Origin: Acanthococcus lagerstroemiae
Taxonomy: Eukaryota > Arthropoda > Insecta > Hemiptera > Eriococcidae
Reading direction: 5' to 3'
Assembly (NCBI GenBank): GCA_031841125.1
Contig: CM063107.1
Coordinates: forward strand, 68,645,814-68,709,813
DNA: 64,000 bases
The translations under genes and the position numbers were made by a program. Each line of letters opens with the position of its first letter. Position 1 is the stretch's first letter. Below the pieces are notes generated by a model, which was not told the DNA's origin, searched no databases, and worked only from the letters and a program-made list of their open reading frames with translations. Shown piece by piece: positions 56,812-64,000 of the stretch.

Positions 56812-57547
56812 ATCCCTCCTCTGGGGATAGACAAAGGCGCTGCATGCCGAGTGGACGGCCAGGATCATCCTCCGCTGGGTGACCCCTTCACAGAGTATTC
56901 GATCCGAACTTTGTCTGCAAGCCGGAGTGGCGGCTTGACTGCGCAGCCCAAACTGGGTTGTTGTGTCCTGGATCAGCGAACGTGCGAGGTAGCCTTTCCT
57001 TATGTATGTACGCTTTGGTGGATCAAGCGAGTCTTCTCCCAGCAGCATATCAAAGAGAGGCTGTCAAGTTTGCTTGGCTACTGACAAAGGCGAAGGGCGT
57101 AGAATGCCTCGGACTGGCGTACCCAAGGAGCTGAACAAGATCGGCAAATTTTGGTTCGACGATGGCGATGAAGATTGGGGCACTGATAATGGCGTGTCAG
57201 CACCTCCACTGGGTCGTCTGGATCGGAGTCGGACTCTGGCAGCAGTGATGGATGAGCGCGGGCTGCCGGAGTGAATGGCGTGGCATCAGGAGATAGTGGT
57301 TGCAAGCCGGATGTTGGTGACTGGTCAGTCTCACTTACTAACAGGAAGGCTGGCTTGGGTGGTTCTGATTTGAGTCCCAGAATGTCATTTTTAGCCGAAT
57401 TGAGTCCCGTAGTGGCGGGGGATAAGACGAAGGAATATCCGAATTGAGTTCCGTGCTGGCGGGTAGGGTATGCTTAAAGAACGGGTAAAATCGTTGTAAT
57501 TGCACAAATTTTGCAACGAGGCGTAATGTCGAATTTCAGAGCTTGTG

Positions 57548-57700
57548 TGCAATGGTCTACAGAGACGGAACTTTCCGAAGTATTCCAACTTTGTTCACAC
57601 AGCTTTTCACCATACATGGGTTCAAATACAATACGTACGTCCCTCTTGTATTTTCTCTTCTTCTGAGCAAAACAATTGGCGCCTACGAAACAGATCTCCG
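57548..57700 (+). pseudogene. MULE transposase fragment inside the gypsy element
   Basis: The plus-strand frame reads YRDGTFRSIPTLFTQLFTIH and YVPLVFSLLLSKT. This matches the DGTF...P...Q-L-TIHG...YVPLV-LLP-KT block of the MULE transposase domain common in insect FLYWCH/MULE proteins. About 50 residues are present, on the opposite strand to the gypsy remnants. It is a foreign fragment captured or inserted here. Confidence 0.75.
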
Positions 57701-57779
57701 AAATGTTGTGATTGAGATCATTGACCTTGGCTTGATCTTTAAACCCTCAGAGCAGCAATCTCTGCGAGTGATATCACGG

Positions 57780-58761
57780 TTGGCGCGGTGCTGATCAGTT
57801 TGATGCGGCTGAGGGTGTCGGCAACGTTGTTTGATTCTCCCCGGATGCATTCGAACTTCCGAGCATATTGCAGAATGTATTCGACTAAGCAAGACCGGCG
57901 TTTGAGGAGTCGCTTTGTGCCTGTCTGAACTGAAGGAAGATGAGGGGTTTGTGATCGGTTCGTGCCACCAATTCGCGCCCGGTCAGTTTGTAGGCGCATG
58001 ACCTCGGGCGACATGGCAGGCTGCTGGAATGGCAGCGTTGGGTAGCTGGCGGTGATCTGTGTAGGACTAGGAGACAGGGTTGGTGTTGGCGCACCACTTG
58101 GATATTGAGTATTGTACACAGTATCTGCGTTTTTCGCAGCCTTGTCCTGGGATCTGCCGATTGAGAGTGCGCTGACCCTGTTTCGAATACCACCTGGTAG
58201 GCTCTTAATCCAAAAACGTTGCACCACCGCATCCCCAGTCGTGCCTGGCAACGTGTTACGAATTTGTGCCAGTATTTGAATGAGGCGTCTCTCCAAGCTC
58301 GTGGATGCAAAGAGCTGGTAGATTTTCTGCTCACTCGTTTTCGCAAACGTGGCTAAAATCTGTGCCTTCATCTGCGTATATTTGTCCACTGAATCTGAAC
58401 GCACAATACTGTTCAGTGATTTGAGTATCTCGGAAGGCAGGGCTGTGTGAAGTTCCGCTGCTTTATGTTGGTCGGTTTCGATATGGTGGGCATTGAACGT
58501 ACCTTCTACTAGTGTAAACCATAACTCCGGGTCTTCGGCCATGTACTCGTAGTTTGGGAGTCGGATCCGCATACTCTCGTCACTGACAGGCTGCGGCCCG
58601 AGGGACAACATTGTAGATTCCGGACTGTTGACAGTGGACATCATGTGGTCGCGTGATAAGAGTTCGTACTCGAAACCTAGGCGGCACCGGGAATGAATGA
58701 TGAACGGTCGGCGCGATCGCGGTTTTTCACACGAATCGATGACGGCAGTTAACGCGCACAT
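57780..58761 (-). pseudogene. Gypsy Gag fragment fused to an RNase H remnant
   Basis: The frame from 58761 encodes a Gag of the insect gypsy type, with LPNYEYMAEDPELWFTLVE and AAELHTALPSEILKSL, then IRNTLPGTTGDAVVQRFWIK and SLPGGIRNRVSAL. Near 57990 it passes directly into RNase H sequence: GRELVARTDHKPLIF in one frame, then IRGESNNVADTLSRI after a frameshift near 57890. In an intact element protease and RT would separate them, so a large internal deletion has joined the two. No active product is expected. Confidence 0.85.
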
Positions 58762-58959
58762 GAATACCCGAGAAAACCGATGGCACGATCAAATGTTCAT
58801 GGCAGTAGGATTATGGCACAAAACTTACAAATGTTGAGGTGTAACAAACAACAATTACACGGCGAAAACTGAACGATGAGCACATGGCGAACGAAAACGA
58901 ACTGATGTAATCGCCACGATTTCGCAAATTCAGATCCTAGCAGGGTCGCCAAATTCTTT

Positions 58960-59524
58960 TGTAGCGTGTCGTGCTACGAAAGAATGGAAAGTTCAGAATA
59001 TTCGTGAACTGGGGAGGCTTGAGCCCCTTTATTATAAAGCAACACTACCCCTACATCATTTTCTTTGGTAATTTTTCAGTGGTGGGGGGGATATTTAGAA
59101 GTTTGGGGCTACCCCCCCTATTTGCACCTGTGGTACAAATCGAGAGTAAATTACAAGCGAGAAAAAGAATGTATGGAGCGCAACGTATAACAATAACTAA
59201 GTAGGTAACTGAACTAAACTACACAGTACATCAAATACAGAATAGCCAGGTATCGTTGACGCGTGGTCGCACTCCTTCTTCCACCTGTGACGTCAGCACT
59301 GCAACAACGCGGACGTTACAGTAAGGCGGCTCTAAGAGAAGGTATAACGGATAGCCATTTTGATTGCAAGAAAAGTAAACAAACGCGTCTTGATAATTTT
59401 TCATTGCATCAACGCGCGTTTGTTTACTTTTCTTGCTATCAAAATGGCTGTCCGTTATACCTCCCCTTAGAGCTGCCTTAATTACAGGTGGAAGAGAACG
59501 TAGGTGCCAGTGTGACCACCTACA
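58960..59524 (-). repeat. 5' LTR of the gypsy element (with insertions)
   Basis: Plus-strand ends are TGTAGCGTGTCGTGCTACG and GTGACCACCTACA, so both strands carry TG...CA ends. Extra sequence at about 59013-59130 and at 59322-59480 is absent from the other LTR. The primer-binding site abuts its 58960 end. Confidence 0.82.
59322..59480. mobile_element. Palindromic MITE in the gypsy 5' LTR
   Basis: Arms of about 65 bp (starting TAAGGCGGCTCTAAGAGAAG) pair with the right half, with a few mismatches, around a short AT-rich loop. TTACAG occurs on both sides (59316-59321 and 59482-59487). The 3' LTR reads CGTCACAGGTGG at the same place, showing the uninterrupted state. Confidence 0.88.
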
Positions 59525-59549
59525 AGATACTGTGCAGACTCCAAAAATA

Positions 59550-60640
59550 AAATAAAATATGTAATAGGTTTCCTTTTCTAATTAGCTCTCAACCCGAGCC
59601 CTGGAATCCACCCTTTGGTAATGCTTAGGCCTATTTATGTATTTTTAAATTCCTAAAACATCTAATTACTAAAATCTGCACATCAAATGCTGCTAACCTC
59701 CTCCCTCAATAAATTAAATTATTCATATTTTGAAAATGGCTCAAGAATTCCAATATAACTTTTTTAACATTCTGAAAATAACCTGTATGACCACCAAAAA
59801 TAAAACTTTGGAATTTTGAATCAAGAAATTAAATTATCAAGATTTTTCCAGCAGATTTTGATAAATATTTATAAAAACTTTCAAAATAGGTCAACCTCAT
59901 TAAAATTTCAAATATAATCTCAATAAGTTTCCAAAAGTGCACCAAAAACATGCTGAAAACTATCTGAACAACTTTCGAAAGTTTTCAGAACTTTGAGAAT
60001 TCTTTTGAGGACCCTTCCAAACAGGATGATACAAATGTTGAAAATATTACATAAAATTGAATTATTATATTCGGTGAAGTAAAAGGTCGTTTAAACAGCT
60101 CCCAAAAATATGAATTTTGAATTTCAACAAACATCCAACCCCTTCCCCCTTTGCAAAGAAATTGTCAAAACTCAAGACTAACTTATTAGGACATTAAAAA
60201 TGATCTAAGCAACCTTAAAAAACAGAATCATCAAACTTAGACAATAAGTAAAGAGAGAGCTCCATTAACGAGAGATTGAAAGGTTATTTGAACAATAATT
60301 AAAGAGATTCCCAGCAACGAAAGATTGGAAAATAAAAAATAAAAAAAGATCATTAAAGTTTTGAAAATTATAAAAACAATTCCCCCTCCTCTGAAAAAAG
60401 AGAAGCATTAATTAAAAAATTTTCTGAAGCATCAAAACGTCAAAAATAAAACTAATTACCTACATACTAGGATTTTGACCTACTCCCAACAAGCTTTAAA
60501 AACAGAATTATCAATTGTAATATTGAAAATACTCAATCTGTAAGAAAGACCAAATTAATAAGTAAGACTCTAAGACGGGATTTAAAGAAGCTCTATTACA
60601 AATTATTGCCTTGTGATGAAATGAATCCATGGAACTAGTG
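59550..60640. other. AT-rich gene-free stretch
   Basis: This intron sequence has loosely recurring phrases such as TTAAAAACAGAAT, ATTGAAAATA and AAAGAGAGCTCC but no clear period. I see no gene or element boundary in it. Confidence 0.5.
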
Positions 60641-60678
60641 GGAGAACAATCGATTTATCCCCTTAGATTTAGGGGGGT

Positions 60679-60883
60679 AGTTGGCCGAGTGGATAGCGCG
60701 TTGGTCTCGGAATCCGGAAATCCCAAGTGAGCCCACGTAGCAACTCGCCAGATTTCGACTTAGGCCGGTTTTTCGGCCAGAAGGGAAGAGAGCTAAGACA
60801 GCCCTAACAGCCTCCCCGACGTCTCTGAAGTACTGCTTGAAAGGGCGGATTCCAGGGCTCGGAATGAGAGCAAATTAGAAAAA
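60679..60883 (+). repeat. tRNA-derived SINE, copy 2
   Basis: Box A-like TGGCCGAGTGGATAGCGCG (60682-60700) is retained, while the box B region (AAGTGAGCCC) has lost two bases. The body (AGACAGCCCTAACAG, GACGTCTCTGAAGTA, GAAAGGGCGGATTCCAGG) and end (GAGCAAATTAGAAAA) match the copy at 6170-6380. Confidence 0.87.
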
Positions 60884-62125
60884 TGATCCCCTTAGAGTTG
60901 CTGGGGGGGGGGGGCGGTTGTACACCTGTAAGAATGCAAATAAGGAAACACTTTTAGGCTCTAGTTGAGAGAAGATGTGATATTTCTAGTTACAAATCGA
61001 GTTTCTCAGATATCAACTTTTTTGCAGGGGAAAGGATATCAGAATAGTATGATCTATCTTTGGCACGTTAAAAGGTCTCAAGTAAACGTGTTGACTTTTT
61101 TGAAAGGCTGTACCAGTTCTGATAAGGAGTATGTTGTCTTGGAAAGGAGAGGAAGAGGGGAGGGGCACATAATTTTTTCTTAGTACGAGATCACAACCAG
61201 TGATTTAACCAGGTGATTTGGGGTACGTCAATGAAAAGGCTATTTTATTAATAATAGAAGACCTGAAGTTTCTGCTATCTCTCCGAAAAAGTTCAGATGG
61301 TTTTTGCTGAGACCCGTCATGCGCAAAGTAGATTACACGATCTTAGTAAGGTTCCTTGATAAACATTTATTATGCTCGAAAATTGTTCAAATGGTTCTCA
61401 TTACCCCCTTTCATCCCAATATTTCTTCCTTTCCTACGAAAGAAATAAAGTCAGATGATTTTGCTAAGGCCCAGTATCTGCGAAAAAGATGAAGAAATGT
61501 GGCAAAAGTTCGGATCAGAAAATTTTCAAGGTAGGCTTGGCCTATCATATCCTATCCTTCTCTACGTTATTGCAATTGCCTAACCAATCTTGTCTTCTCA
61601 AGGGGGGGGGGACTAGGATCATGTGATCCCAGAATGGCAGACTTTCTTTTAGGGCAAGCGGAAACTAGAATCGTGACACCTTTCCTACATGTATGAAAAT
61701 GTTGTTTGGCAACAATTAGTTCAAGGGACCTATAATGAAAGAAAGTTATCCGTCATTTATATCTTTTCTCACAATCCCACAGTTTTTGTTTTTTTCCCCT
61801 TTAAAAATCTTACAAAATTTAAATATTGTTAGTTGTGGCTTCAGGAAAATGGGATGCATTGTATCCCCCAAAATACTGCAGAGGGAGTACAAAGTATTAG
61901 TTTACCTGCTCCCTCCCAAAAAAGGGGACAAATATAAAAAACGATGCAGCAAGCTGATAGAAAGTGCCTTGAAAGATTTTAGGGAGAAGATTTACGAGAT
62001 TTTTTGCTTGTCTACTTCTAAAATTTTGTTTTCACCATAAAAAAATAGATAAATAAAATAAAGCCATTGATTAGCGGCTTTGTTCTAGGTGACAATACTG
62101 AACCAAAGTAATTCAAATTACTTAC

Positions 62126-62383
62126 ATCCTCCGTCTTCTCTTAGCTGCCGGAATGGTGTCAGGATATTCTTTAAGGATGAATCTACGAATTCCTGTACAG
62201 TGAATGTAGTAATAATGCATCCAGTCCACATTATTTAAATTAAAATCAAATAACTCTCTGTCTTTATCGGAAAGTCGGCCCCAGAGGAATGACACGTTGT
62301 CGTGGGCCATGTTCCACTCCCTCGTGCTGAAATATCCTAACACACTGGCCAGCTTATGAAGTTTTTGATACGCATCCATCAAT
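62126..62383 (-). CDS. Fatty acyl-CoA reductase, FAR_C (sterile-domain) exon
   Basis: This 258-bp exon lies between acceptor TTGTGCTTTCAG and donor GTAAGT. It encodes the C-terminal FAR domain: LMDAYQKLHKLASVLGYFST, then REWNMAHDNVSFLWGRLS and FDFNLNNVDWMHYYYIHCTG, ending PDTIPAAKRRRR. The pattern of FAR_C (Y-K-HK...YF-T-W-F/M...DNV--LW--L...F-F-----DW--Y) is clear. The enzyme reduces fatty acyl-CoA to fatty alcohol with NADPH, for waxes, cuticle lipids or pheromones. Phase 2 at the left edge joins the 56211 exon. Confidence 0.93.
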
Positions 62384-62681
62384 CTGAAAGCACAAATATC
62401 TATTAAATATAGGTGAGATGACTTCAGGCTCACGACTCGAATTTCAGTTGGATAACTCAACGAAGGAAAGCTAACAAGTATATGACGACGAGCACATAAG
62501 CGCAAATAAGGGGATTTGGGGGCTTAGCTCCATCCGATAGAAGCCCCCCCCCCCAATAGCTGAAAAAGTATACAAGCGGAAGAATTTTTAGTATCATTCT
62601 GATACGTGTCAGCCCTTCATGAGCCTCTTGTTTAAAGTCGACTATTCGTGCGTGTGGATGAGCATATCCTGAAGACGCTGA

Positions 62682-62946
62682 CCCGCCTGGAAATCGTGGG
62701 GCCGGCGTCAAATTTACGCCAGTTTGGCGCTAGCGCCTTCCCATTTGAAATAGGTATATGCAAGCGCCGTTGCCGGAATTCTGGGCCAGTTAGGGTCGGT
62801 GTATATCTGGCCCAACTATGGCGCCTGGCGCCAATCGAGCTCCAATTTTCGATTGGTGCTCGATTTGCACCAGAATCGAGCGTAAATTTGGCGTACATCT
62901 GGCACCGATGCCGGAATTCGCGCTGGCCCCACGATTTCCAGGCGGG
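62682..62946. mobile_element. GC-rich inverted-repeat element in a FAR intron
   Basis: CCCGCCTGGAAATCGTGGGG at the left pairs with CCCCACGATTTCCAGGCGGG at the right. Inner segments also pair (GGCGTCAAATTTACGCC on the left; CGTAAATTTGGCG on the right). Length is 265 bp, with GC content well above its surroundings. No target duplication was obvious. Confidence 0.75.
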
Positions 62947-63539
62947 GAGCCTCCGCGGCAAATTGAAACATTGTTGATAATTTGTTACCGATGCTTACAA
63001 AGTAAGCGGACTGAGGATCTTGTCATCATTTGGTATCCTCCGCGGGGAGTCTTACATTAACCTCTGTCAAGTTGACAAGCATTTACACAAGTTTTCCAAC
63101 CTTCTCGCTATTAAAGACAAAGTTTTCGGTAATTGACAAAAGTATCTAGTGTTTTGAACGCATGTACAAGTTAACATAGGCACCTACAATTTAAAAATAA
63201 ATACAACAAGTAAATTATTCAACTCAGTCGGCGATTATGTCTGGTATTACAAAGTCGAAGGACTCGCAATAAATAATGAAAAATGTCTGGAGCTGACCAC
63301 AGAGGCCATAAGTTAAGTCTGTCTTAAAAAGCGTAGTACCTACACAAGTTGTTTATTTTTTGTAAAAAGTATAATTTGTACGTCGATATGTGTCTAGACT
63401 GGTTTGGGGAATCTGACTGCCAACCTTAAACTTGTAAAGGTACTGCACTTGTTCATTAAATATTCATGATTAATGCATCGAATATACATATAAGTATATA
63501 TCATAGGCGGGATCAGTGCAGCAGAAAGACATCACTTAC

Positions 63540-63664
63540 TTTGGTTCTTTTCCAATAAGCCTCGCAACTGTATCAAACAGAAAGGCAGGAAACAAGTGAA
63601 GTAAAATGCAATACAGTTTGTACAGTGTTTCATTTTTGACCAACGTTAGGCTGTAGGCCCATAT
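63540..63664 (-). CDS. Fatty acyl-CoA reductase, middle exon
   Basis: This 125-bp exon follows acceptor ATTCTGTTTCAG and ends CCAAA at donor GTAAGT. It encodes IWAYSLTLVKNETLYKLYCI and LLHLFPAFLFDTVARLIGKE, the hydrophobic stretch that links the Rossmann domain to FAR_C in insect FARs. Phase 0 at the start matches the 63759 exon end. Phase 2 at its end joins 62383 to give KEPKLMDAYQ. Confidence 0.92.
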
Positions 63665-63758
63665 CTGAAACAGAATATTCTGATCAGTGATCAGAATCCT
63701 CTAAGGCTTGTTTTCCTACTTACTATTTCACGGTATTCATTTTTGCAAGTTGACTAAC

Positions 63759-64000
63759 CGTTTGTGCAGATGGCATCTTAGGTTCTTGCATTTCATTTAA
63801 TTCCATAAATTCTTTCCACGTAAACGGTTTCTTTAGTAAATCACAGCTGAAATTATAAACAGGTATTTTTTTGGTTTCTTCTGAATTTGTTTTTGTGTTG
63901 TTTGCGATTACTGCATCAATGTGTGTTGCATTTCCGTTGGGTAAACTTCCGTCTAGATTTCCTTCAGGAATACTTTCGTTGAGGTTTCCATTAGGGATAA
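63759..64000 (-). CDS. Fatty acyl-CoA reductase, exon cut by the window edge
   Basis: The frame encodes TKKIPVYNFSCDLLKKPFTW and EFMELNEMQEPKMPSAQT, ending ACG at donor GTTAGT in phase 0. KIPVYNF...TW-E is the segment just after the NAD(P)-binding fold in FARs. The part at the window edge is unusual: it consists of 9-residue near-repeats (IPNGNLNES, IPEGNLDGS, LPNGNATHI) followed by an Asn/Thr/Lys-rich linker. The exon continues beyond 64000, and the Rossmann-fold N-terminus lies outside the window. Confidence 0.9.

Larger units (their letters stand above)
56508..59524 (-). mobile_element. Internally deleted Ty3/gypsy element
   Basis: Two related LTRs flank 2.1 kb: 58960-59524 (5' LTR on the minus strand) and 56508-56811 (3' LTR). 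Next to the 5' LTR is TTGGCGACCCTGCTAGGATC, a good primer-binding site (tRNA-Arg type by its TGGCGACC start). Next to the 3' LTR is a polypurine tract, CCAGAGGAGGGA. Between them are a Gag fragment and a piece of RNase H. Protease, most of RT and integrase are gone. The 5' LTR is enlarged by a ~120-bp stretch near 59013-59130 and by a palindromic MITE. It lies in the last FAR intron on the same strand. Confidence 0.88.

Noticed and set aside
62648..63060. Overlapping frames on both strands near the right edge
   Set aside because: They arise from the palindromic element at 62682-62946, which is open on both strands because it is an inverted repeat.

Overview
This is a eukaryotic nuclear window, AT-rich, with spliced genes (GT-AG introns) and very dense transposable elements. 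The protein families (insect-type fatty acyl-CoA reductase, neutral lipase, BEL/Pao and Ty3/gypsy elements, hAT and Tc1/mariner-like MITEs) point to an arthropod, most likely an insect. I cannot name the species.

Three host genes are supported by exons whose splice phases I checked. (1) A pancreatic-lipase-family gene on the minus strand has exons at 16270-16171, 16143-15947, 11963-11715 and 8241-8023. Its introns hold a mariner MITE, LINE debris and other repeats. The exon with the catalytic His was not found. (2) A RING-finger gene on the plus strand has exons at 39873-39935, 40015-40390, 48881-49047 and 50234-50558 (stop). At least one internal exon and the 5' exons are missing. An unassigned plus-strand exon at 17529-17743 may belong to it or to another gene. 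(3) A fatty acyl-CoA reductase on the minus strand runs in from beyond the right edge, with exons at 64000-63759, 63664-63540, 62383-62126 and 56211-56121 (stop). Its last intron is 5.9 kb and carries a deleted gypsy element and a SINE.

Most of the rest is mobile DNA, often nested. An apparently intact BEL/Pao retrotransposon (33510-39438) has near-identical LTRs, a 1768-aa ORF and a 5-bp target duplication. It sits inside a short retroposon that has its own 13-bp target duplication. A 2.7-kb element with about 380-bp terminal inverted repeats (19691-22360) carries a broken CXC-domain gene. It lies in a decayed hAT transposase and is itself hit by a hAT-like MITE. A 2.5-kb foldback element (45280-47789) has arms built from degenerate short repeats. 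Four hAT-type MITEs show 8-bp target duplications and internal arrays of a short motif, a different motif in each. A 12-copy satellite with a ~253-bp period (27.9-30.8 kb) lies between inverted copies of several short motifs near 25.9 and 33.4 kb.

No rRNA, functional tRNA, CRISPR or bacterial operon was seen. Stretches not listed (about 1-680, 1545-3160, 7054-8020, 16.3-17.5 kb, 23.1-24.5 kb, 24.7-25.8 kb, 31.8-32.8 kb, 40.4-43.2 kb, 48.2-48.9 kb, 54.1-56.1 kb, 60.9-62.1 kb) hold no gene I can support. They appear to be intron or intergenic DNA with homopolymer runs and unclassified repeat debris.
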